A stretch of 64,000 nucleotides of DNA, from the NCBI GenBank assembly GCA_937884995.1, contig CAKZZL010000021.1, forward strand, positions 1-64,000, in the 5' to 3' direction. Under the pieces are notes generated by a model. It was not told the DNA's origin, searched no databases, and saw only the letters and a list, made by a program, of their open reading frames with translations. The DNA is from an uncultured Clostridia bacterium. GTDB taxonomy: Bacteria; Bacillota; Clostridia; Oscillospirales; Acutalibacteraceae. Every line of letters begins with the position of its first letter. Within the stretch, counting starts at the first letter, position 1. Of the stretch, positions 34,343 to 42,965 are shown piece after piece. Both the position numbers and the translations under genes were made by a program.

Positions 34343-35806
34343 TTAGTCTTCTGCAGAATTTCTGCGTTCCTTAAGTGCTTCGGAAATTTTCTGCTTTTTT
34401 TCACCATATATATCATATTTAAACATAGGAATTGTAGAAAGAAGAGCAAGTATTCCGGGCACTGCAGTATATGCGAAGAATATGATATTCTTTGTAGAAA
34501 GTTCAAATTCAGGTGTAATGCTTTCATTTGCAGTCTGCATCGCCTCATAATAGCCTGACTGAGCAACGAAGACAAGACCTACTGCAGTTCCGAGTGCAAG
34601 ACATACCTTTATAGTCAAAGTAAGGATTGAATATGCTGCGCCCTCCATACGTTTTCCTGTTTCATATTCATAATAGTCAACGCAATCAGCAGTCATAATC
34701 ATAGGCATTAATGTTACTGCGCCGAACTGAAGTCCTATTAAGAACAATGATGCATAGAAGCATATGGTAAGAACAATATTTTTAGGATTTTCAAACCAGA
34801 AGTGACCTACAACAAATGATAATATTGAAGCGGCAAATCCGTATATTGATAAGATTAAATATGTTCTCTTTTCATTTAATTTTTTGATAAGTACCGGGCA
34901 AAGTGTCATAGATATCATGGAACCGATAGCTGTTACTATGCCAAGCACTGCAACGAGATTTTGTGAACCGAGAATAACTGTGGCAGCCTGAACTTGTATT
35001 CCCATTGCCATCTGTCTGCCGAATCCGAGGAAATATGATACTATAACAAGCATCAAAGGCTTATTATCTTTAAGTGCCTTAAACATATCTTTTGTTGTTA
35101 TCTTTTCCTGTGATTCAACACGTACTCTCTCTTTGTTTATAAGAGGGATAAGTGCAAAGAGTATGCAGCCGAACAATGCTGTCAGGATAGCTGTTCCAAG
35201 ATATTCGCTTGCTATCATGGGAGTGTCTGTTTCGCCTTCGAATCCGAAGACTTTGGAGCCGCCCGGTATGATAAGGCAAACAATGGGAACAATTACAACA
35301 CATGCAGAAAAGCCTATCTGCTTGAAAGTGTTGGAAATGGATACTACGTTAGTTCTCTCTGTCGGGTCAGGAGTAAGAGCAGATGCGATACCTTGTGAAG
35401 GAACATCGCCCATAGTCATTGCTATACTCCAGATGAGATATGTTATAAAGATCCATGCATATTGTCCAAAACTCTTGGCTTCAAACGGAACTTTGACGAA
35501 AACCAGTGCCGTAAATATAAGAAGGGGTAACAAGGAATAAATTATCATCGGCTTGAATTTGCCGAGTTTTGATTTACTTCTGTCAACCATTCCTCCTACT
35601 ATCGGATCGGCAACTGCCGAAAGAATCTTTGCAACAAGTATAAGTATTGCAACGATAGTTACGTTGGCACCAAGAATGGAGCCGTCAAATTCTGCCTGAT
35701 ATGAATTAAGAAGTCCTACTATTGCCTGAAAGCCGAAAAGGCCTAATGAATATGCAGCGATTTCCTTAAAATTCATATATTTGTTTTGCTTTGCTTTCTC
35801 GCTCAT
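34343..35806 (-). CDS. MFS transporter, GPH-type (glycoside-pentoside-hexuronide:cation symporter)
   Basis: The 487-residue membrane protein has about twelve hydrophobic helices and the GPH-family pattern: YSLGLFGFQAIVG near the start, a conserved loop ADPIVGGMVDRSKSKLGKFK after helix 2, and DCVDYYEYETGKRMEG before the later helices. Such proteins import sugars or uronides with a cation. The ATG at 35806 was preferred over a TTG three codons earlier because AGAGGA lies nine bases upstream. It has its own promoter and terminator. The substrate is not evident; alpha- and beta-galactosidases occur elsewhere in the window. Confidence 0.88.
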   Translation of the reverse strand: MSEKAKQNKYMNFKEIAAYSLGLFGFQAIVGLLNSYQAEFDGSILGANVTIVAILILVAKILSAVADPIVGGMVDRSKSKLGKFKPMIIYSLLPLLIFTALVFVKVPFEAKSFGQYAWIFITYLIWSIAMTMGDVPSQGIASALTPDPTERTNVVSISNTFKQIGFSACVVIVPIVCLIIPGGSKVFGFEGETDTPMIASEYLGTAILTALFGCILFALIPLINKERVRVESQEKITTKDMFKALKDNKPLMLVIVSYFLGFGRQMAMGIQVQAATVILGSQNLVAVLGIVTAIGSMISMTLCPVLIKKLNEKRTYLILSIYGFAASILSFVVGHFWFENPKNIVLTICFYASLFLIGLQFGAVTLMPMIMTADCVDYYEYETGKRMEGAAYSILTLTIKVCLALGTAVGLVFVAQSGYYEAMQTANESITPEFELSTKNIIFFAYTAVPGILALLSTIPMFKYDIYGEKKQKISEALKERRNSAED

Positions 35807-35850
35807 TTTAGTCAATCCTCTACCTTTTTTATTCTTTAAAATGCAAAAGG

Positions 35851-35880
35851 ATTATATCATATCATTTACAATATAGTCAA
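35851..35880 (-). promoter_or_regulatory. Promoter of the symporter gene
   Basis: On the minus strand TTGACT (35875-35880) and TATAAT (35851-35856) are 18 bp apart. Confidence 0.65.
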
Positions 35881-35913
35881 CCGAAAAAGCATGCATGGTC
35901 ATTTTCTTTTTCT

Positions 35914-37062
35914 CTATTTTTTCTTTTTACTGTTTTTATTGAAGATATTTTTCTTATTCTCTCCGAGTCCCACAGTTGAGCCGGATTCAATGGCAAGCTG
36001 TCTTATGAGTTCTTTTTGTTTTTCATTCAGCTTTCTAGGTACATCAACTATTACACGTACAAGCTGATCACCTTTTGTAATACCGTTTCTGCTCGGTATA
36101 CCTCTGTTTCTGAGTTTAAATACGTCTCCGGGTTGCGTTCCTGCCGGTACTGAATATTCAACTTTGCCGTCAAGTGTCGGTACTTGTATGGTACAGCCAA
36201 GTGCAACCTGCATAAATGTTAAGTGCATATCCACCCATACGTTATATCCGTCACGTTCGAATATAGGATGGGGTCTTACATTTACAACTATATTAAGGTC
36301 GCCGCTGGGTCCGCCGTTTACACCTTTGTTGCCCTGGCCGCGAACGGTGATTATCTGTCTGTCATCGACACCCGCAGGTATATTGATATCCAGTTTCACT
36401 GGCTTTCTCACACGACCTGCGCCGTTACATTTTTTACATGGCTTTTCTATAATCGTGCCGCGTCCGTTACATTTCGGACAAGGTTTTGATGACTGGATTA
36501 CACCGATAGGTGTCCTTTGCTGGGTTGTCACCTGTCCTCTGCCGTGACAATCTGGACATGTTTTCGGAGAAGAGCCATTTTCGCAGCCGCTTCCTTTACA
36601 GCTGTCGCAGCTTTCAATTCTCATGGTCTCAACGGTCCGTTTGCAGCCCTTTGCAGACTCCTCAAAAGAGATTGTTACACTTGCCTGTGTATCAGAACCT
36701 CTCTGGGGCGCATTCGGGTTTCTGCTGGAGGAACCGAAGCCAAAGCCATTGCCGAAGAATGAACCGAAGATATCACCAAGATCGAAATCCATACCGCCGA
36801 AGCCATATCCACCCTGTCCGGCACCGTAATTAGGGTCTACACCCGCATGTCCGAACTGGTCATATCTTGCCTTTTTGTCAGCATCGGAAAGTACTTCGTA
36901 TGCTTCATTGGCTTCCTTAAATTTTTCTTCTGCTTCCTTGTCTCCTGGATGCAGGTCCGGGTGATACTTTTTAGCGACCTGACGATATGCTTTCTTTATA
37001 TCATCAGTGCTGGCATTCTTATCAACACCAAGGACTTCGTAATAATCTCTTTTATCTGCCAT
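35914..37062 (-). CDS. dnaJ: Chaperone protein DnaJ
   Basis: DnaJ delivers unfolded clients to DnaK and stimulates its ATPase. The 382-residue protein has the J domain with HPD (about 4-70, KKYHPDLHPGD), a Gly/Phe-rich region (FGHAG...GFGGMDFDLGDIFG), four zinc-binding CxxCxGxG repeats (CDSCKGSG, CPDCHGRG, CPKCNGRG, CKKCNGAG) and the C-terminal substrate domains. The start at 37062 follows GGAGAT and gives the usual MADKRDYYEVLG. Last gene of hrcA-grpE-dnaK-dnaJ. Confidence 0.97.
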   Translation of the reverse strand: MADKRDYYEVLGVDKNASTDDIKKAYRQVAKKYHPDLHPGDKEAEEKFKEANEAYEVLSDADKKARYDQFGHAGVDPNYGAGQGGYGFGGMDFDLGDIFGSFFGNGFGFGSSSRNPNAPQRGSDTQASVTISFEESAKGCKRTVETMRIESCDSCKGSGCENGSSPKTCPDCHGRGQVTTQQRTPIGVIQSSKPCPKCNGRGTIIEKPCKKCNGAGRVRKPVKLDINIPAGVDDRQIITVRGQGNKGVNGGPSGDLNIVVNVRPHPIFERDGYNVWVDMHLTFMQVALGCTIQVPTLDGKVEYSVPAGTQPGDVFKLRNRGIPSRNGITKGDQLVRVIVDVPRKLNEKQKELIRQLAIESGSTVGLGENKKNIFNKNSKKKK

Positions 37063-37127
37063 AAAACTTATCTCCGATTTATAGGGATATTCGGGCAAAG
37101 TATTATCTTTGCCCGATTAATTTTTTA

Positions 37128-38972
37128 TCAGTTGTTGTCGTTATCGTCAACATCCTTGAAATCTGCATCATAATAGCCGTCTGAGCCTGCTGATGCATCG
37201 CCGGGACCTGCTGTTGATGCGTTTGGATCTCCCTGAGTTTGTGCATTCTTATATAGTTCTTCAGATAACTTATAGAACTGCTGTGTAAGATCTTCCTGTT
37301 TTGTCTTGATGGCATCAACGTCTTCGCCTTTTAATGCTTCTTTCAGTGCATCTATCTTTGTCTGAAGTTCAGCCTTGTCGCTATCTGAGAATTTATCACC
37401 GTCATCAGCAAGGATCTTTTCACATTGATAAACCATCTGGTCTGCTTCGTTTCTGGTGTCAACAGCTTCTTTACGTTTTTTATCCTCTTCAGCAAACTTC
37501 TCTGCTTCCTGAACTGCCTTTTCAACATCTTCTTTTGACATGTTGGAAGATGATGTGATTGAAATTGACTGTTCTTTGCCTGTTCCTAAGTCTTTGGCAG
37601 AAACATGAACAATACCGTTTGCATCAATATCAAATGTAACTTCGATTTGAGGTGTTCCTCTTCTTGCAGGAAGAATTCCGTCAAGATGGAATACACCGAG
37701 AGTCTTATTGTCTTTAGCAAATTCTCTTTCGCCCTGAAGAACGTGAACTTCAACAGATGTCTGATTGTCTGCTGCTGTTGAGAATATCTGGCTCTTCTTT
37801 GTCGGGATTGTTGTATTCCTGTCGATAATTTTGGTGTTTACTCCGCCCATTGTTTCGATACCGAGTGATAGCGGTGTAACGTCCAGAAGAAGAAGTCCTT
37901 CAACCTCGCCACCGAGAACGCCGCCCTGAATAGCTGCGCCTACAGCAACGCATTCATCGGGATTAATACCCTTGAATGGTTCTTTATTTGTAAATTTCTT
38001 AACAGCTTCCTGTACTGCAGGGATTCTTGAAGAACCGCCTACCATAAGGATCTTATTGAGTTCTGAAGCCTGAAGGCCGGAGTCTGAAAGTGCCTGACGT
38101 ACCGGGCCCATTGTTGCTTCTACAAGGTCTGCCGTCATTTCATTGAATTTTGCTCTTGTAAGTGTTGTTTCAAGATGCTTGGGGCCTGTGGCATCTGCTG
38201 TGATGAATGGAAGACTAATTTGAGATGTTGTAACACCTGAAAGTTCAATCTTTGCTTTTTCTGCAGCTTCCTTAAGTCTCTGCATAGCCATCTTATCTGT
38301 TCTGAGATCTACGCCCTGTTCTTTCTTGAACTCATCTGCAAGCCAGTCGATGATTCTCTGGTCGAAGTCATCACCGCCGAGTTTGTTGTTACCTGCTGTT
38401 GCAAGTACTTCCTGTACGCCGTCGCCCATTTCGATAATGGATACATCGAATGTACCACCGCCGAGGTCATATACCATAACTTTTTGGTCGTCTTCTTTAT
38501 CAATGCCGTAAGCAAGAGCTGCAGCTGTAGGTTCATTTATGATTCTCTTTACATCAAGTCCTGCAATTTTACCTGCGTCTTTTGTTGCCTGACGTTGTGA
38601 GTCTGTGAAGTATGCCGGTACGGTTATAACTGCTTCGGTAACTGTTGAACCGATATATGCTTCGGCATCAGCTTTGAGCTTCTGCAGAATCATTGCTGAA
38701 ATTTCCTGAGGAGTGAAGTTCTTATCATCAATATTTACTTTGAAGTCACTGCCCATATGTCTCTTTATTGAAGAAACTGTTCTTTCCGGATTTGTGATAG
38801 CCTGACGTTTAGCAACCTGGCCTACCATTCTTTCACCGGTCTTTGAAAACGCAACTACTGAAGGAGTTGTTCTTGCGCCCTCTGCGTTTGCTATAACTAC
38901 GGGTTCGCCGCCTTCGATAACTGCTACACATGAATTTGTTGTACCTAAGTCAATTCCTATAACTTTTGCCAT
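37128..38972 (-). CDS. dnaK: Chaperone protein DnaK (Hsp70)
   Basis: The 614-residue Hsp70 binds exposed hydrophobic segments in an ATP-driven cycle. It opens MAKVIGIDLGTTNSCVAV (phosphate-binding loop), has VYDLGGGTFDVSI and ILMVGGSSRIPAVQ in the nucleotide domain, the linker LLLLDVTPLSLGIET, and an acidic C-terminus. GGAGG precedes the ATG. Third gene of the CIRCE-controlled heat-shock operon. Confidence 0.98.
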   Translation of the reverse strand: MAKVIGIDLGTTNSCVAVIEGGEPVVIANAEGARTTPSVVAFSKTGERMVGQVAKRQAITNPERTVSSIKRHMGSDFKVNIDDKNFTPQEISAMILQKLKADAEAYIGSTVTEAVITVPAYFTDSQRQATKDAGKIAGLDVKRIINEPTAAALAYGIDKEDDQKVMVYDLGGGTFDVSIIEMGDGVQEVLATAGNNKLGGDDFDQRIIDWLADEFKKEQGVDLRTDKMAMQRLKEAAEKAKIELSGVTTSQISLPFITADATGPKHLETTLTRAKFNEMTADLVEATMGPVRQALSDSGLQASELNKILMVGGSSRIPAVQEAVKKFTNKEPFKGINPDECVAVGAAIQGGVLGGEVEGLLLLDVTPLSLGIETMGGVNTKIIDRNTTIPTKKSQIFSTAADNQTSVEVHVLQGEREFAKDNKTLGVFHLDGILPARRGTPQIEVTFDIDANGIVHVSAKDLGTGKEQSISITSSSNMSKEDVEKAVQEAEKFAEEDKKRKEAVDTRNEADQMVYQCEKILADDGDKFSDSDKAELQTKIDALKEALKGEDVDAIKTKQEDLTQQFYKLSEELYKNAQTQGDPNASTAGPGDASAGSDGYYDADFKDVDDNDNN

Positions 38973-39010
38973 GATTTATTCCTCCATTTAGTAATGTATA
39001 TATGTAAACT

Positions 39011-39529
39011 TTAATTGACTACTTTAACTATTGCCGGTCTTATGATTCTTTCACCGATCTTATATCCCGGTGAGAATACATCCAATACTATGTTTTCTTC
39101 CTGCTCATCATCCTCCTCATGCATAACTGCATTATGTATGTTCGGATCGAAGCTGTCACCTTTTTCTCCGAAGGCTTCGACTCCGAGTTTTTTCAATATT
39201 TCGCCATATTGGTTAAATATCATTTCCATTCCTTTTTTATATGTTTCCAAATCTGTGTCATCGGCTGACATTGCTCTTTGGAAGTTATCAAACAAAGGTA
39301 GAAACTCTGCTATGGTTGATGCCTTGCTGTCTCCGAAAGCAGTCTCTTTTTCTTTTTGACTTCTTTTGCGGAAATTGTCATATTCAGCCATAAGTCTTAA
39401 AAGCTTGTCTTTTGTTTCCTCAAGTTCAGCTTTAAGTTTTTCTTCCGGGCTTACTTCCTTACTTTCTTCTGCAGCCTGCTCAGTCTGAATCTCTTCTTCA
39501 TTTTCTTTTGCTTTTTTTTCTTTACTCAT
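39011..39529 (-). CDS. grpE: Nucleotide exchange factor GrpE
   Basis: The 172-residue protein releases ADP from DnaK. It has a long charged N-terminal helix (Lys/Glu-rich, residues 1-50), the dimer coiled coil (RLMAEYDNFRKRSQKEKE) and the C-terminal beta domain with DPNIHNAVMHEED and FSPGYKIGERIIRPA. Second gene of the operon; its ATG comes two bases after the hrcA stop. Confidence 0.97.
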   Translation of the reverse strand: MSKEKKAKENEEEIQTEQAAEESKEVSPEEKLKAELEETKDKLLRLMAEYDNFRKRSQKEKETAFGDSKASTIAEFLPLFDNFQRAMSADDTDLETYKKGMEMIFNQYGEILKKLGVEAFGEKGDSFDPNIHNAVMHEEDDEQEENIVLDVFSPGYKIGERIIRPAIVKVVN

Positions 39530-39531
39530 TA

Positions 39532-40560
39532 CTAATCCTCCAAAGTATCGGAAATAATCTTTCCTACAATTTCAGTCAGATATTTAATGCTCGGTATAAG
39601 CCTTGCGTAATCTATTCTTGTCGGTCCGATAATTCCTATCGTACCGCTTTCCTTGCCGCTTACATTGTAGTTTGAATAAATTATACTTGAGTCATATAAC
39701 TCTCTGAACTTGTTTTCCTTACCTATGATGATATTGGTCTTTCCTTCAGTCTTGCCCGATGGAAAGACTGATGTAAGCGCTTTGTCCTGATGCAAAAAAT
39801 CCATAAGCTCATATACATTCGGATAATCTGAATAATTAAGGAGATTTGATTGACCTTTTAAGAGCAATTGTGTTTGTTCTATCATCTGGGCCAGCTCTGA
39901 AAGAGCAACCAAAAGCGGAGACATCGCAAGTGATTTGCTGCCCAGCGACAAGACAAGTGTCTGTATCATCGCTATGCTTACCTCTTCTGCGGATTTTCCT
40001 ATAAAATGCTGATTTGCTATGTTATAGAAAGTCTCGATTATGTCAACCGATATTTCTACATCCGTTCTGCAAACTTTGCTCTTAAGGATTCCGGATGATG
40101 AAAGCATTACTATCATTGCTGTTTTTGTGCCTATCGGTACAAGTTCAACTCTTCTGATTACCGCATGCTCATCATAAGGAGTAGTGGATAAAGTTGCGCA
40201 ATTTGTTATCTCTGCAAGAACCTGTCCTGCCTGTTCAAGTATCTGCTGCGGTTCTCCACCTGCGTTTTTTATTTTTGATTCTATGAGTCTTTTTTCCTGA
40301 ATTGGTAAATCATATTGACTCATAAGATTATCAACATAATATCTGTAACCGAACTGAGTGGGAACCCTTCCTGCAGATGTGTGAGGCTGTTCAATGTAAC
40401 CCATTGATGCAAGCTCTGCCATTTCATTTCTTATTGTTGCGCTGGATACATTCAAATCCGTTTTTTCAAGAAGTGTTATTGAACCTACAGGTTCACCTGT
40501 TGCAATGAAATGTTCAACAATAAATGCGAGTATCTTTTCTTTTCTGGGACTTAATTTCAT
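39532..40560 (-). CDS. hrcA: Heat-inducible transcription repressor HrcA
   Basis: HrcA binds the CIRCE element and represses the heat-shock operon until GroEL is drawn away. The 342-residue protein has a winged helix at the N-terminus (KEKILAFIVEHFIATGEPVG and VSSATIRNEMAEL), the GYIEQPHTSAGRVPT segment, and a C-terminal GAF-like domain ending in IGIIGPTRIDYARLIP. It lies right behind its own CIRCE site. Confidence 0.97.
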   Translation of the reverse strand: MKLSPRKEKILAFIVEHFIATGEPVGSITLLEKTDLNVSSATIRNEMAELASMGYIEQPHTSAGRVPTQFGYRYYVDNLMSQYDLPIQEKRLIESKIKNAGGEPQQILEQAGQVLAEITNCATLSTTPYDEHAVIRRVELVPIGTKTAMIVMLSSSGILKSKVCRTDVEISVDIIETFYNIANQHFIGKSAEEVSIAMIQTLVLSLGSKSLAMSPLLVALSELAQMIEQTQLLLKGQSNLLNYSDYPNVYELMDFLHQDKALTSVFPSGKTEGKTNIIIGKENKFRELYDSSIIYSNYNVSGKESGTIGIIGPTRIDYARLIPSIKYLTEIVGKIISDTLED

Positions 40561-40587
40561 TGCATCACTTCCTTTTCTTTATCATTG

Positions 40588-40614
40588 TTAGCACTCTTAA
40601 TACCCGAGTGCTAA
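40588..40614 (-). promoter_or_regulatory. CIRCE operator
   Basis: The perfect inverted repeat TTAGCACTC, nine bases, GAGTGCTAA is the HrcA target. It lies just downstream of the -10 element and ahead of hrcA, so the whole operon is autoregulated. Confidence 0.97.
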
Positions 40615-40624
40615 CTTCAAGAAC

Positions 40625-40653
40625 AATATACAACTGCTTTATAAAAATGTCAA
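40625..40653 (-). promoter_or_regulatory. Promoter of the hrcA-grpE-dnaK-dnaJ operon
   Basis: On the minus strand TTGACA (40648-40653) and TATATT (40625-40630) are 17 bp apart, with CIRCE immediately downstream. Confidence 0.88.
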
Positions 40654-40750
40654 GTATAAACTGCTAATAATTTGTAAACAATTTATTAACTCAAAATCTC
40701 CTTTTGCTTGACTTTATATTTAAAATAGTATAATATATGTACGATATAAA

Positions 40751-40980
40751 AAACGTTGACGGAGAACGAATGTCATTGATTTTGTCCACAGAGAAGTTTC
40801 GTATGCTGAGAGAAACCGGCAAATCCGACTCTAGACCACTCCGGAGTGAATATCGATAAGATATTTCGTATGGCTGCGTTAAAGCTGTTGAGTGGCAAAG
40901 ATTTTCTTTGCAATTTGGGTGGAACCGTGGAGCAATGCTTCATCCCAAGGGATTTATTCCTTGCAGGATGGAGTTTTTTA
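40751..40980 (+). promoter_or_regulatory. T-box leader of thrS with terminator/antiterminator
   Basis: The conserved T-box TGGAACCGTG lies at 40919-40928. A terminator follows (CTTCATCC at 40938-40945 pairs with GGATGGAG at 40966-40973, extended by CAAGG/CCTTG, then TTTTTT), and uncharged tRNA would favour the antiterminator. A folded stem I region lies upstream; an ACC triplet at 40835-40837 is a possible threonine specifier, not proven. Confidence 0.88.
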
Positions 40981-41002
40981 TATATCTTTTTGGAGGATTA
41001 AT

Positions 41003-42940
41003 ATGATTAATGTCAAATTAAAAGACGGTACCGTTATGACATTTGAAAGCGGTATCACAGTTGCAGATGTTGCAAAATCAATTGGTATTGGTCTTTACAA
41101 AGCTGCATGTATGGGAAAAGTCAACGGCAATATTGTTGATCTCAGAACTCCCATAACTGAAAACAGTGATGTCGAGATTTTAATTTTTGAAAGTGAAGAA
41201 GGAAAGCATGCTTATTGGCATACAACATCACATATTATGGCTCAGGCTGTAAAAAGACTATTTCCGAATGTAAAGCTCACAATAGGACCATCCATTGAAA
41301 CCGGCTTCTATTATGACTTTGATTGCGGCGATAAGGCTTTTACTGCAGAAGATATAGAAAAAATAGAAGCTGAGATGAAAAAGATCATCAAAGAAGATCT
41401 GCCTTTGGAGCGTTTCCTTTTATCACCTGCCGAAGCTATTGAGCTTATGACAGAAAAAGATGAATCATACAAAGTTGAACTCATCAAAGAGCATGCAAGC
41501 AAAGGTGAGGAGATTTCTTTCTATAAGCAGGGAGAATTCACTGAGCTTTGCGCAGGACCCCATATCATGTCCACAGGTCTTATCAAGGCATTCAAGCTTA
41601 CAAATACAACAGGTGCTTATTGGCGCGGCGACTCAAAGAACAAAATGCTATGCCGTATCTATGGTGTATCTTTTCCAAAGAAGGATATGCTTGATGAATA
41701 TCTCGAAAAGCTTGAAGAAGCTAAACGCCGCGACCACAGAAAGCTCGGCAAGGAACTTGAACTTTTTATGACAGATGAACTTGTAGGTAAGGGCATGCCG
41801 ATGTTCCTGCCCAAAGGCTATACTCTTTGGCGGCTTCTTGAGAACTACATAAGAGACAAAGAGATTAAACAGGGTTATCAGCATGTACTTACGCCTTGTA
41901 TCGGTACAGTTGATTTATATAAAACATCAGGTCACTGGGATCATTATAAAGATAATATGTTCCCTGCAATGGAAGTTGAAGATGAAGCATATGTTCTAAG
42001 ACCGATGAATTGTCCTCATCATATGCGCATATATGCAAGCTCATCTCATTCCTACAGAAATCTGCCTGTAAGAATCGGAGAAATTGCGCATGACTTCCGT
42101 TATGAGGCATCAGGAACACTTAAGGGAATAGAAAGAGGTCGTCATTTTTGTCAAAACGATGCTCACCTTTTTGTAACGCCAGAGCAAATCAAGGACGAAT
42201 TCAAAAAAGTTGTTGATCTCATTTTCGAAGCCTATGAGGATTTCGGTATTACAGATTACAGAATGGTTCTTTCCCTTCGCGACCCTGAAGATAAAGAAAA
42301 ATATCATCAGGATGATGAAATGTGGGATAAAGCAGAACAGTCACTCAGAGAAGTGCTTGACGAAATCGGACTTGATTATACAGAAGAAATCGGCGAAGCT
42401 GCTTTCTATGGTCCGAAGCTCGATGTCAACGTAAAGCCCGCAGTAGGTGCCGAATACACTTTATCAACATGCCAGCTTGACTTCTGTCTTCCGGCAAAAT
42501 TCAATCTTTTCTATATAGACAAGGACAATGCACAGCGCACTCCGGTAGTTCTTCACAGAGCAATACTCGGCTCACTCGACAGATTCATGGCTTATCTTAT
42601 TGAAGAGACAATGGGCAATTTTCCACTTTGGCTCTCACCGGTTCAAGTGAAAATTCTGCCCATAGCTGACAGGCATCATGAATATTGTCGTTCTCTTCAA
42701 AGTCAGCTTGAAGACGCAGGATTCAGAGTAGAACTCGATGACAGGAGTGAAAAGATCGGATACAAAATCCGTGAAGCACAACTTCAGAAAATCAATTACA
42801 TGCTCGTTGTCGGTGACAAAGAGATCGAAGATAATACAGTCTCAGTCCGTAAGCGTGGCGAAGGTGATATAGGCTCAATGAGTATTTCAAACTTAACTTC
42901 CATGCTGACTGAAGAAGTAAAGTCAAAATCACATAACTGA
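41003..42940 (+). CDS. thrS: Threonine--tRNA ligase
   Basis: ThrRS charges tRNA-Thr. The 645-residue protein has the TGS domain (1-60), the editing domain (SAD, about 65-220, with HTTSHIMAQAV and CAGPHI zinc-type residues), the class II catalytic core (motif 2 FRYEASGTLKGIERGRHF, motif 3 HRAILGSLDRFMAYL) and the anticodon-binding domain. The ATG at 41003 follows GGAGG at 40992-40996; in-frame codons further upstream lie in the T-box leader and are not used. Confidence 0.97.
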   Translation: MINVKLKDGTVMTFESGITVADVAKSIGIGLYKAACMGKVNGNIVDLRTPITENSDVEILIFESEEGKHAYWHTTSHIMAQAVKRLFPNVKLTIGPSIETGFYYDFDCGDKAFTAEDIEKIEAEMKKIIKEDLPLERFLLSPAEAIELMTEKDESYKVELIKEHASKGEEISFYKQGEFTELCAGPHIMSTGLIKAFKLTNTTGAYWRGDSKNKMLCRIYGVSFPKKDMLDEYLEKLEEAKRRDHRKLGKELELFMTDELVGKGMPMFLPKGYTLWRLLENYIRDKEIKQGYQHVLTPCIGTVDLYKTSGHWDHYKDNMFPAMEVEDEAYVLRPMNCPHHMRIYASSSHSYRNLPVRIGEIAHDFRYEASGTLKGIERGRHFCQNDAHLFVTPEQIKDEFKKVVDLIFEAYEDFGITDYRMVLSLRDPEDKEKYHQDDEMWDKAEQSLREVLDEIGLDYTEEIGEAAFYGPKLDVNVKPAVGAEYTLSTCQLDFCLPAKFNLFYIDKDNAQRTPVVLHRAILGSLDRFMAYLIEETMGNFPLWLSPVQVKILPIADRHHEYCRSLQSQLEDAGFRVELDDRSEKIGYKIREAQLQKINYMLVVGDKEIEDNTVSVRKRGEGDIGSMSISNLTSMLTEEVKSKSHN

Positions 42941-42965
42941 TTTATTTGAGGAAAGGAGTTTTATT

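Noticed and set aside
34013..34374. Short plus-strand frames in the GC-rich leader
   Set aside because: No ribosome binding site, no family resemblance, and the region is better explained by RNA folding.
40892..41002. In-frame N-terminal extension of thrS
   Set aside because: It is part of the T-box leader; GGAGG and the conserved TGS start place the true ATG at 41003.
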